A DNA stretch of 42,789 nt. It comes from Rubripirellula sp. GTDB lineage: Bacteria; Planctomycetota; Planctomycetia; Pirellulales; Pirellulaceae. The stretch's first letter is position 1; the number at the start of each line of letters is the position of its first letter. The stretch covers positions 60,465-103,253 of the forward strand of contig JAAXJB010000054.1 of assembly GCA_012270065.1 (NCBI GenBank), in the 5' to 3' direction. Shown piece by piece: positions 19,485 through 28,272 of the stretch. The notes under the pieces were generated by a model that was given only the letters and a program-made list of their open reading frames with translations, searched no databases and was not told where the DNA came from. Position numbers and translations under genes: made by a program.

Positions 19485-22400
19485 ATGCCCCGCGACGACG
19501 AAAAAAGCCTAGGCGACGAAGCGACACTGCAAGGCGGGAAGGTTCAGCCCGCTGACGAACGCAGTCTGGGCGATCGCTCGACGTTCGGCGGCAGCGACGG
19601 ATCCAGCCTGTCTGACCTGGGCGAGTTCGCTGACCTGCCTGATCACGACATGGAGATCGTCGATCTCAGCTCTCGATACAACATCGAGAAGACTCTTGGC
19701 AAAGGAGGTATGGGCGAGGTTCTGCTGGCCACAGATACCAGGCTGGATCGTAAGGTTGCCATCAAACGCATCCGTGGTGATGCCGGGTCCAGTAAAGCAG
19801 CTGTGGCACGGTTCCTGACAGAGGCGAAATCAGTCGCCGCGCTGAATCACCATAATGTGGTGCAGATCCATGATTACGGCCGTGACCAAGATGGTCCATT
19901 CCTGATCATGGAATACGTGCCCGGCGGCACACTTCTTGATCGCTGCAAGCAAGGACCAATCGAACTTGAAGAAGCGATTGACCTAGCCTGCCAACTCTGC
20001 GACGGACTGGGCCGAGCACATGACACTGGGATTATTCACCGCGATATCAAGCCAGCGAACATTCTGCTCACAAACGATGGCGTCCCCAAACTGACTGACT
20101 TCGGTTTGGCCAAAGCCGACTCACGTGATCACACGATGACAATGGCTGGTGCTGTTTTAGGCACCCTCGACTTCATGCCACCCGAACAGCGGCAAGATTC
20201 CTCACTCGTTGATGCGCGAAGTGACCTGTGGAGCCTTGCTGCAACACTGTATCAGATGGTAACGGGCAAGAGTCCCAAAATCATTCGGTTTGATTCGCTG
20301 CCACCATCACTGACAAGCGTGCTTGGCCAGGCCCTGGAAGAAAACAAGGAAGATCGCTACCAAAACAGTACAGAAATGCGTGCCGCATTAATTGCCACGA
20401 AGACCAGCTCCGAACGGGCTGCACCGATGATCCAAGACTTGGGCGCTGGAGAATGCCCAGTGTGTCACACCCTGAACGAGTCAAGTCGGAAGTTTTGCCG
20501 AGAATGCGCTACACCACTGCAAGTTCCCTGTTTGCAGTGTTCAGAACCAATGGCAATTTGGGACAAGGTTTGTGGGGAGTGTGGTGGCAAACAGCAAACC
20601 TTGTTGGAAGAGAGGAATGCTCAGCATGCTGCGCAGCGTAGAGAAGCAGAGCGGTTTCGTGCCGATTTTCAATTTTCGGAAGCCATTGATTCATTGAAGC
20701 CAATGCAAGTGCTTGAAGATCAAAGATTCATTGAAATCAGTGAATGGGCCAGGAATTACGCTACCGAAATCGAAGAGGAGGCCAAGCGACGCCCACGTGA
20801 AGCTCAGGAGTCTTTTGCCGAATCGCAAAAGCACAGGGACGCATTTGATTACCCAGCAGCCATCACGTCAATGCAGCAGATCCCCGCACCGTTTCTGACG
20901 CCAACCATGGCGTTACATCTACGAGACATGGAAGCAGCGGACGCGGAATCCAAAGATGTACTCGCACAGATAAGACAGGCAATAAAAACAGATGACCTCG
21001 ATGATTTACTCCCGGTTGTTGAAAAAGGAATCGAACTTCGAGGCGACCGCAAAGACCTTCCGATACTCAGGACGCAACTATTGCGTCGAATCGCAAAGCG
21101 AAAGCAATTAAAAAAGACGGCAATCAATGAAGCAAAAAAACTACTCGATTCTCAGCAGTACGAGGAGGTTATTGCTGTATTGTCGGGTGTTCCCGAGAAG
21201 CATGTAGATGATGAGGTCAGGGAATTGGCAGCCCTTGCTAAAACAAAGCTACATACTCTGCGCGTGCTTGGCGACGAGATCACCTCCATGCAGTCAGATG
21301 ATGATGCTGACTTCGACGTGTTGACTGGCCTTTTGCATCGCTACCTTGAGCTGAAACACGATAGCGCACCAATGCGGCAACTATTGGATAATTTGGTTGC
21401 AGAGCGAGATGCTCTGATAGCTCACGACGAACGATTGCTCGAGGAAGCAATCGAAAAGCATGAGGCGCGAGATTACACAGGGGCACTTGCAAAGCTCAAT
21501 AAAATCTCCGTCAGTGATCTTAAAAGTCGGGCTGATGCGCACCTTGAAAGTGTCAATGCAGACCTGAACCGAATACAAGAGCTTGACGGCCAAATTGAGA
21601 ATGCATTGACTGGTCGCGAATTGGACAGACTCAAACTCCTCCTAGATGAATATCTTGCGTTACAGCAGGAAGACAGGAATCGCGAGCAACTCCGTGCTGA
21701 ACTGCTCGCAGTTGCGGAAGCTGAAGAGTGCTTTTATTCGCAAAACTACTCTGCAGCGCTGAGCAGGCTACAGACGATCCAAACGGAGATACTTCAGAAT
21801 CACTGTGCTGAACTGAAAGGTAAGATTGAATCAGCGGTGTCCCGCGTCGCGGATCTACTTATTGAGATAAGGAAGGCGGTTGCCAATCAGCAGCACAATG
21901 AACTTTTGACTCTGGTCCAGCAGTATCTGCAACTCAACCCGACTGATGTCGAGATACAATCATTGCAAGAACAGTTGCTGAATAGGGAAAAAGCACTTGC
22001 ACGCAAACAGAAGAGTCAGGAAATGGCTGCTAAAGAGCGTGCGAAAATTACCAAACTAGTCATAGCTTGTTCTGCAGTGGCAGTGGTTTCCGTGCTCATA
22101 TTTACAGCCATGTACTATCTGCAACCCCAGAGTCCAGCCAAAAGTACAGAAGCCCTGTCGAACAATAAAACAGCCACAAAGCTTCAGCATCCCCTGTCGA
22201 ATGGTGATAATGCTGCTGCTCAGCAACTTGGCCCAAAGAACGCGCAAGCCTTATCGATGAACAAGAAGGCGGCAGACATCAATCAGGCGATTGCAAATGG
22301 TGATTATGCTGCAGTTCTTCAACTTGACCCAGAGAACGCGTGGGCCTTATCAATGAAGAACGCTGATATCCAAGAGGCCATTTCTATTGGCAATTATGCT

Positions 22401-23177
22401 GTCGCTCTTCAGCTTGACCCCAACAATGCAGAAGCCTTGTCGATGAAGAAGGCGGCAGACATACAGCTTCTAGCAGAACCGCCGATCACAAACTCGATTG
22501 GCATGAAGCTGAAATCATTACCATCTGGTACGTTCATGATGGGTGATGCAAACGGTAATGGTGGTGAGACACCTCATGAAGTCACTCTCACCAAATCATT
22601 CCACATGGGTATCTACGAAGTCACACAGTCTCAATACGAGCAGGTAATGGTGGTTAATTTCAGCGAGTTCAGAGGTGCCAAGCACCCTGTCGACAGCGTG
22701 AGTTGGCAAGATGCAGTAGATTTTTGCCGCAAGCTAAGTGAGTTACCAGCGGAGAAAGCGGCAGGGCGAGTTTATCGTTTGCCGACGGAGGCAGAGTGGG
22801 AGTACGCATGTTGCGGAGGCACGACGACGACTTTCAGTTTTGGAAACGATGGCTCGGACTTAGGCGAGTATGGCTGGTACTCTGAGAACTCTGAAAGGAC
22901 AACTCATCCGGTAGGCGGCAAGCAACCGAACGCTTGGGGCTTGTACGACATGCACGGCAATGTTGCAGAGTGGTGTCAAGATCAGCATGGACCTTACCCG
23001 AGCGGTAGTGTGACGAACCCCAGTGGCGCCGGAATTGGCTCGGATCGCGTGTTCCGTGGCGGCAGTTGGGGCAACGCTGCCGTGAATTGTCGGTCGGCGG
23101 TGCGCTACTGGACGACGCCGTCAGACCACCTCAATTACAACGGGTTTCGTGTGATACTAATTCCATCTGGCCAGTAG
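19485..23177 (+). CDS. Receptor-like Ser/Thr kinase with FGE-sulfatase/C-type-lectin-like C-terminus (kinase 1)
   Basis: A 1230-residue single-pass membrane kinase. The N-terminal tail holds two copies of an SLGD-x-(A/S)T-(L/F)-x-GG motif. The Hanks kinase domain spans about 65-310: glycine loop LGKGGMGEV (71-79), Lys94, alphaC Glu114, HRD at 185-187, DFG at 205-207 and PPE at 232-234, so all catalytic residues are present. Next are a double zinc ribbon (about 322-370, four CxxC pairs), about four ~105-residue helical repeats (about 450-840), a membrane span (about 855-875), about three ~31-residue TPR-like repeats ending ALSMK, and an FGE-sulfatase-fold domain (about 1000-1230, with YRLPTEAEWEYA, GLYDMHGNVAEW, FRGGSW and GFRV). 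Topology is inferred as kinase inside, FGE-like domain outside. The FGE part lacks the paired catalytic cysteines, so ligand binding is more likely than formylglycine formation. Confidence 0.93.
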   Translation: MPRDDEKSLGDEATLQGGKVQPADERSLGDRSTFGGSDGSSLSDLGEFADLPDHDMEIVDLSSRYNIEKTLGKGGMGEVLLATDTRLDRKVAIKRIRGDAGSSKAAVARFLTEAKSVAALNHHNVVQIHDYGRDQDGPFLIMEYVPGGTLLDRCKQGPIELEEAIDLACQLCDGLGRAHDTGIIHRDIKPANILLTNDGVPKLTDFGLAKADSRDHTMTMAGAVLGTLDFMPPEQRQDSSLVDARSDLWSLAATLYQMVTGKSPKIIRFDSLPPSLTSVLGQALEENKEDRYQNSTEMRAALIATKTSSERAAPMIQDLGAGECPVCHTLNESSRKFCRECATPLQVPCLQCSEPMAIWDKVCGECGGKQQTLLEERNAQHAAQRREAERFRADFQFSEAIDSLKPMQVLEDQRFIEISEWARNYATEIEEEAKRRPREAQESFAESQKHRDAFDYPAAITSMQQIPAPFLTPTMALHLRDMEAADAESKDVLAQIRQAIKTDDLDDLLPVVEKGIELRGDRKDLPILRTQLLRRIAKRKQLKKTAINEAKKLLDSQQYEEVIAVLSGVPEKHVDDEVRELAALAKTKLHTLRVLGDEITSMQSDDDADFDVLTGLLHRYLELKHDSAPMRQLLDNLVAERDALIAHDERLLEEAIEKHEARDYTGALAKLNKISVSDLKSRADAHLESVNADLNRIQELDGQIENALTGRELDRLKLLLDEYLALQQEDRNREQLRAELLAVAEAEECFYSQNYSAALSRLQTIQTEILQNHCAELKGKIESAVSRVADLLIEIRKAVANQQHNELLTLVQQYLQLNPTDVEIQSLQEQLLNREKALARKQKSQEMAAKERAKITKLVIACSAVAVVSVLIFTAMYYLQPQSPAKSTEALSNNKTATKLQHPLSNGDNAAAQQLGPKNAQALSMNKKAADINQAIANGDYAAVLQLDPENAWALSMKNADIQEAISIGNYAVALQLDPNNAEALSMKKAADIQLLAEPPITNSIGMKLKSLPSGTFMMGDANGNGGETPHEVTLTKSFHMGIYEVTQSQYEQVMVVNFSEFRGAKHPVDSVSWQDAVDFCRKLSELPAEKAAGRVYRLPTEAEWEYACCGGTTTTFSFGNDGSDLGEYGWYSENSERTTHPVGGKQPNAWGLYDMHGNVAEWCQDQHGPYPSGSVTNPSGAGIGSDRVFRGGSWGNAAVNCRSAVRYWTTPSDHLNYNGFRVILIPSGQ
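23055..23160 (+). other. DGR variable-region-like segment at the end of kinase 1
   Basis: The last ~35 codons follow the pattern of C-type-lectin-fold variable regions diversified by retroelements: an invariant RGGSW and CRSA frame, and an invariant GFRV end. Between these are clusters of codons that could derive from adenine-containing template codons (for example GAC CAC CTC AAT TAC AAC before GGG). The paralog lacks this look. No reverse transcriptase or template repeat occurs in this window, so this is a hypothesis. Confidence 0.3.
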
Positions 23178-23280
23178 GCGGAGCCGCAACCTGTCAGGTC
23201 TTTAGCGGAGCGATTTGTCTGTAGGCCGGAGGCAGCGAGGGGGAGCGAAGCGGAGCCGCGACCGGAAGACGGGGAGCACA
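23178..23280 (+). repeat. GC-rich repeat-bearing spacer after kinase 1
   Basis: Directly after the stop codon lie two copies of gcggagccgc (about 23179 and 23250), several shorter gcggagc/agcgaagc variants and a small palindrome (acctg-t-caggt, about 23190-23200). The composition is G-rich and unlike the neighbouring coding DNA. It could act as a transcription-attenuating or recombination-associated structure. Confidence 0.45.
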
Positions 23281-23312
23281 ATCTCGCCCCATGTAACACC
23301 TCCCCGATCTAG

Positions 23313-23342
23313 ATGACAGCATCGCCTTGTGGCTGATATGAT
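23313..23342 (+). promoter_or_regulatory. Predicted promoter of kinase 2 (conserved with kinase 1)
   Basis: aTGACA (23313-23318), an 18-base spacer and TATGAT (23337-23342) lie about 48 bases before the ATG at 23391. Spacing matches the kinase 1 promoter exactly, and the following segment (gccgcgtgac, gaagctctg, cctgcctcccc) is also conserved, so each kinase probably has its own promoter rather than being co-transcribed. Confidence 0.55.
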
Positions 23343-23390
23343 GAGCCGCGTGACAATTGAAGCTCTGAACCCTGTTTCCCCTGCCTCCCC

Positions 23391-26300
23391 ATGCCCCACG
23401 ACAACGACCAAAGCCTAGGCGACGAAGCGACACTGCAAGGCGGGAAGCCTGCTCCCGCTGACGAACGCAGTCTGGGCGATCGTTCTACATTCGGTGGAAG
23501 CGACGGATCCAGCCTGTCTGACCTCGGCGAGTTCGCTGACCTGCCTGATCACGACATGGAAATCGTGGATCTCAGTTCGCGGTACAAGATCGAAAAGACT
23601 CTTGGCAAAGGCGGCATGGGCGAGGTTCTTCTGGCCACAGACACCAGGCTGGACCGTAAAGTTGCCATCAAACGCATCCGTGGTGATGCGGGATCCAGTA
23701 AAGCACCTGTGGCGAGGTTTTTGACGGAAGCAAAATCCATTGCGGCACTGAGCCATAACAATGTGGTTCAAGTTTACGACTACGGGCGTGATCAGGACGG
23801 TCCCTTCCTGATCATGGAATATGTTTCAGGGGGGTCACTTCTTGATCGCTGCAAGCAAGGTCCGATCGCGATTGACGAAGCGGTGAAAATGGCTTGCCAA
23901 CTTTGCGACGGATTAGCTCGGGCTCATGAAGCCGGTATTATTCACCGCGACATCAAACCTGCGAACATCCTGTTGACTGTCGACGGTGTACCAAAACTAA
24001 CTGATTTCGGTTTGGCGAAAGCTGATTCCCAAGACCACACCATGACAATGGCAGGAGCCGTTCTTGGTACCCTTGACTTCATGCCCCCCGAACAGCGACA
24101 GGATGCTGCTCTGGTGGACACCCGCAGTGATCAGTGGAGTCTTGCGGCGACCCTCTATCAGATGGTCACGGGAAAGAGCCCCAAGATCATTCGCTTCAAT
24201 GACGTCCCAGAAACACTACAAGATGTGCTTGGTAAAGCCCTCGAGGATACCAAGGACGACCGCTATCAGAGTGTCATCGATCTCAGGGATGCCCTGACAC
24301 AGGCCATTGAGATCAAAGCGAATGAGACTGCTGAACTTCACCAAGGCGAGTGTCCTCATTGCGGAACGAAAAATGATGCAACTCGCAAGTTCTGCCGAAA
24401 CGCAAATTGCGGAGGATCACTCGAGGTTCCCTGCCTTCGCTGCAACGTAAAAATACCGATGTGGGAAGAAGTATGCGGCAGTTGTGGCGCAAAACAGGAA
24501 CCGCTGATTGCACAGCGCAAAAATCAGATGGCGTCGATGAAATCAGACGCAGAACGTCATGTCGAAATTTATGAATTCGATCAAGCGAGACGTGTTTGCA
24601 CGCAACTGGAAGCAATCAAGGATCTGCGCCTGCAACATTTGTCGGGATGGATATCGGAATTCACTGAGCGTCTGCAGACTCAAGAAGCTCGGACCCTTGA
24701 ACTCGCCGGAAAACGGCTCGACGAGGCCAAACAGCACGAACTGGCCTTCGATTATCCCGCCGCTATCAAAACCCTCACACGCATCCCGGAAAGCCTGCAG
24801 AACCGCAAACTGAAAAACCAGTCCGACACTGCAGCAACTTATCTCGCACAGTTACGGCGAAAAGAACAGCAGATCGCGACCTTAGAGAGCACATTGCGCG
24901 AGCGAATAAAAACCCAACAGCTGACTGGAATGCTGGTCGACGTTGAGGCACTCTTGAAATTGGTGCCAAACCATGACAACGCATTGAAAATAAAACAACA
25001 GCTGCATGCACGGGAAAAGAAGCTGAAAACCCTGCGAGACCAACTCTATGAGGAAGCTGTTCGTAATTTTGAATCACAGAACTATGAGAAGACGCTTGCT
25101 GCATTGGCACGAATCGATTCAACACAGGCTGATTCTGCCGTAAACCAGCTCCGTGATGAAACAAATACGATCATTCGTACTCTCAAATCGCTGAATAAGC
25201 AGATCAAAGAAAAACTTGACGCCAAAGAGTACACGGAACTTGAGGACTTTGTTGACCATTTCCTCATTCTGAAACCGGACGACACAGAAAAACAACGACT
25301 GAAAAAGCAATTGGCCGAACGCGAAGATGTTCGCAAACGCAATAAAAACGAGGGTTTTTCAGAGGCAAAGAAGCAGTTCCAACAAAATGATTACGAAGCA
25401 GCTTTGACCTCCCTTGGCAAGATTCCTCGCGCTTTGGCCGACCACGAAGTCAGAGAACTGCGAGATCAGATAAAAGACGCAATTGAAAAAACCACTCAAC
25501 TCAAGCGAGAGATCGAGAAGCTCAAGGAAACGCCTGGTGCAACAACCCTGCGTTCACGGTTGGAGGAATATCTAAAACTGCAGCCAGACGATGAAGCGTA
25601 CCGCCAGTTGCTGGTTCAAATTACAGAGGAATACCAACGGGCGCAGGAACTTGCAGCCAGCGCGTTATCGCGTGCTCACACGCATGCTCACAACTTTCAA
25701 TTCGCCGACGCTTTATCGGAACTTGCTGCAATTCCACAGGAACACAGGACTGACGACATCACAGTCCTTGAAGCCGCTTGCCGCAGACTGCAACCACTCC
25801 GGGAAAAAGCTCTCTACGAATTACAAAAATCACTTCGCTTTCACACCTACGAGAAGGCCCTTGAAGTAACGCAAACCTACCATGCTGCCTCCGAGTCGTC
25901 TGGCACCTTCACTGAAAAAGACACTGAAATCGAGAATCTTCTCACGGAGTGCCTCGAGTCACAACAGAGCCACGAAAAAGAGTCTCAGCGTCTAGCGCAA
26001 AGACAGGCCACAAAAAAGAAAACGCTCATCATCACAGGGGCAGCCGCAAGCATTGTGCTCGTGGCCGGAGGAATACTTTGGAGTCTCAACAAAAGGTCGC
26101 AGCAATCCGATCTGTTAGCGGCAGCAATTGCCAACCGGGATTTCCAACAGATCCTGGCGTTGGACCCAGAGAACAAAAAAGGTCTTGAACTGAAAAAATC
26201 AGCCCTAATCCAACGCGCGTTGGACAATGGAGATTACGCAACTGCCTTGACGCTTGATCCAGCGAACAAAGAGGCATTATCAATGGAGACAAGTTCGAAA

Positions 26301-27563
26301 GTACAAAAAGCCCTCTCTGAAGGAAACTTCGCCACGGCTCTTGAACTTGACCCGGATAGCGTCGAGGCCTTGTCAATGAAGAAAGTCGTACTCGCACTCG
26401 CCAGGCGAGACTATGCCACAGCATTGCAGGTAGACCCAGCCAATGTTGAAGCATTGTCAATGAAAAGAAAAGCTGACATCCGAGCAGCACTAGCCAGGCA
26501 AGATTACGACGCGGCACTGAAACTGGACCCGACAAATCCAGAAGGCCTCGCGATGAAAAAGAAAGCAAATATAAGTCAGGCCATCTCCGATGGTGACTTT
26601 GAAGCGGCACTAGCCCTCGATCCTGACAATGCCCAAGCACTCGAAATGAAAAGCTCGGACACTCTTCAACAAGCATTAGCCGATGGCGATTATAAAACCG
26701 CGTTGCAGATAGCCCCCACTAATTATCAAGCACTCAAGATGAAGAAGGTGGCCGAGATACAAGGGGCATTAGCTGAAAAAAACTACGCGTTGGCACTGAA
26801 GCTAGACCCGAGTGATGCCATTGAGAACATTCCAAACAGGTCACTCCTGAGTCTTCCAGTTTTCTACAACTCGATTGAAATGCAACTACGCTGGATACCG
26901 TCTGGCAATTTTGCCATGGGTCCAAAATCCTTGACGGAACCAACAAGTCAACGTGGTATCGAAATATCAAAACCATTCATGATAGGCGTGTACGAGGTAA
27001 CTCAGCTACAGTATGAAATGGTCATGGGCGGTAAACCACGCGACCCCGAATACCACCAGATGCCTGCAGCTGCAACATGGGCTGAAGCAGTGGAGTTTTG
27101 CCGAAAACTTTCTGATCTCCCAGCCGAGAGGGCGGCAAACAGGGTGTACCGTTTGCCAACCGAAGCAGAGTGGGAGTACGCCTGTCGCGCCGGCACAAAA
27201 ATGCCATACAGTTTTGGCGTAAGTGCTTTCAATGAGGCTACATACATGAATGATTTCGCATGGTGGAACAACAATTCAGGTGGGCACCCCCATGCCGTTG
27301 GTGGAAAGAGGCCAAACCCGTGGGGTCTATACGACATGCACGGCAATGTCTGGGAGTGGTGCTCTGACTGGTATGGGGACTACTCCAAGTCAGAACTTAA
27401 AGACCCATTGGGGACTCCTCTTGGGAAACTTCGAATCATGCGTGGCGGTAGTTGCAACAGCAAACATGAGCAATGCAAGTCAGCATACCGCTTCGCTGGA
27501 GAGCCACTACGTCGCAGCAAAATCATTGGATTTCGTGTCGCTCTGAGTCGGTCTGAAAACTAG
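23391..27563 (+). CDS. Receptor-like Ser/Thr kinase with FGE-sulfatase domain (kinase 2)
   Basis: A 1390-residue paralog of kinase 1. The first ~300 residues are nearly identical, including the two SLGD motifs, the LGKGGMGEV loop, Lys94, HRD, DFG and PPE. After the zinc ribbons (about 320-370) the sequence diverges strongly while keeping the order: four ~105-residue helical repeats (about 450-850), a membrane span (about 876-896, LIITGAAASIVLVAGGILW) and then about eight ~31-residue repeats (about 903-1150) with a core like GDYATALxLDPxNxEALSMKK. The FGE-sulfatase-type domain (about 1158-1390) has YRLPTEAEWEYACRAGT, GLYDMHGNVWEWCSDWY, MRGGS and GFRVAL. Two cysteines near its end (RGGSC and EQCKSA) are not in the spacing of catalytic FGE. 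The outer repeat array is more than twice as long as in kinase 1. Confidence 0.93.
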   Translation: MPHDNDQSLGDEATLQGGKPAPADERSLGDRSTFGGSDGSSLSDLGEFADLPDHDMEIVDLSSRYKIEKTLGKGGMGEVLLATDTRLDRKVAIKRIRGDAGSSKAPVARFLTEAKSIAALSHNNVVQVYDYGRDQDGPFLIMEYVSGGSLLDRCKQGPIAIDEAVKMACQLCDGLARAHEAGIIHRDIKPANILLTVDGVPKLTDFGLAKADSQDHTMTMAGAVLGTLDFMPPEQRQDAALVDTRSDQWSLAATLYQMVTGKSPKIIRFNDVPETLQDVLGKALEDTKDDRYQSVIDLRDALTQAIEIKANETAELHQGECPHCGTKNDATRKFCRNANCGGSLEVPCLRCNVKIPMWEEVCGSCGAKQEPLIAQRKNQMASMKSDAERHVEIYEFDQARRVCTQLEAIKDLRLQHLSGWISEFTERLQTQEARTLELAGKRLDEAKQHELAFDYPAAIKTLTRIPESLQNRKLKNQSDTAATYLAQLRRKEQQIATLESTLRERIKTQQLTGMLVDVEALLKLVPNHDNALKIKQQLHAREKKLKTLRDQLYEEAVRNFESQNYEKTLAALARIDSTQADSAVNQLRDETNTIIRTLKSLNKQIKEKLDAKEYTELEDFVDHFLILKPDDTEKQRLKKQLAEREDVRKRNKNEGFSEAKKQFQQNDYEAALTSLGKIPRALADHEVRELRDQIKDAIEKTTQLKREIEKLKETPGATTLRSRLEEYLKLQPDDEAYRQLLVQITEEYQRAQELAASALSRAHTHAHNFQFADALSELAAIPQEHRTDDITVLEAACRRLQPLREKALYELQKSLRFHTYEKALEVTQTYHAASESSGTFTEKDTEIENLLTECLESQQSHEKESQRLAQRQATKKKTLIITGAAASIVLVAGGILWSLNKRSQQSDLLAAAIANRDFQQILALDPENKKGLELKKSALIQRALDNGDYATALTLDPANKEALSMETSSKVQKALSEGNFATALELDPDSVEALSMKKVVLALARRDYATALQVDPANVEALSMKRKADIRAALARQDYDAALKLDPTNPEGLAMKKKANISQAISDGDFEAALALDPDNAQALEMKSSDTLQQALADGDYKTALQIAPTNYQALKMKKVAEIQGALAEKNYALALKLDPSDAIENIPNRSLLSLPVFYNSIEMQLRWIPSGNFAMGPKSLTEPTSQRGIEISKPFMIGVYEVTQLQYEMVMGGKPRDPEYHQMPAAATWAEAVEFCRKLSDLPAERAANRVYRLPTEAEWEYACRAGTKMPYSFGVSAFNEATYMNDFAWWNNNSGGHPHAVGGKRPNPWGLYDMHGNVWEWCSDWYGDYSKSELKDPLGTPLGKLRIMRGGSCNSKHEQCKSAYRFAGEPLRRSKIIGFRVALSRSEN
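26100..26840 (+). repeat. Coding tandem repeat, about eight ~31-codon units (kinase 2)
   Basis: The encoded units share (A/D)xxxALxxGDYxxALxLDPxNxxALxMKK and vary by a few residues in length. Each predicts two short antiparallel helices, like TPR or Sel1-type solenoids. DNA identity between units is moderate, so the expansion is not recent. The same unit occurs about three times in kinase 1 (about 22187-22460). Confidence 0.8.
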
Positions 27564-28272
27564 TCAGACCGCAAGCGTGCACGTCGCATATAAGCGTGCA
27601 CATCGCATATGAATCGGTGCGGGAAGAGTTTGCCACAAGCCAGCTGAATTGTCACCAAAGTAAGCGGCAGTCATCAATTTTCGATTTGACACTCGCCTGG
27701 ACTGCCACACTGCTGCCACTGACTCATACAACTTGGCGTGCCGCATTGAGAAGAGCGAGTTCAGGCCCTGTGCGGTCAAGCTGGCGTAGTCGTATTCAAG
27801 GAAAACCGACGGTTACTGAATCAATGATCAGAGTTGCGTTGGGAAGAAACGGAAAATCGGAAATTGCAGATCAGTTCGAGGGAAGCTCGATCGTCGTACA
27901 CATTCCTGATATTCATTTCCGATCTGCATAACATCACAGACGACAGCTTGATGCAGTGCCCAGCCCCTTAATTGGCCCAGTTCCTCAATTGGCACCATCA
28001 GAGCGAACCCGGAATCGGATGCAAGCCATCCAATCCGACGGCTTATCTGTTGAGTACCTGATCAAGATCATGCAGGCCGCGCTCTCCAGCAAGCAGCACA
28101 GTCATGAACCTGTTATCCTGCTCAGAATGATCGCCAGCAGACCTTTGCTCCCAATACTCCCCCACCCGAAAAAAACATCCCCCAAGACATTGACGACATT
28201 AACGGCGATTAAAACCCTCTGGAAACCGGGGAAGATGCAAAGAACACAGGTCCCGATAGCCTCAGCGATGAA
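27564..28272. other. Intergenic region between kinase 2 and the kinase remnant
   Basis: About 700 bases. Immediately after the kinase 2 stop is a 19-base direct repeat. The right end (about 28108-28272) is a decayed continuation of the kinase remnant's frame, with a TAA at 28210 and a TGA at 28105. No intact gene was recognised; short frames on both strands look random. Confidence 0.5.
27573..27610. repeat. 19-bp tandem duplication downstream of kinase 2
   Basis: Two adjacent 19-base copies (aagcgtgcacgtcgcatat and aagcgtgcacatcgcatat) differ at one base and start nine bases after the kinase 2 stop codon. Probably a small slippage or repair duplication. Confidence 0.8.

Noticed and set aside
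19485-27563. Kinase C-terminal domains as genuine formylglycine-generating enzymes
   Set aside because: The paired catalytic cysteines are not seen at the family spacing, and the domains are attached to membrane kinases.
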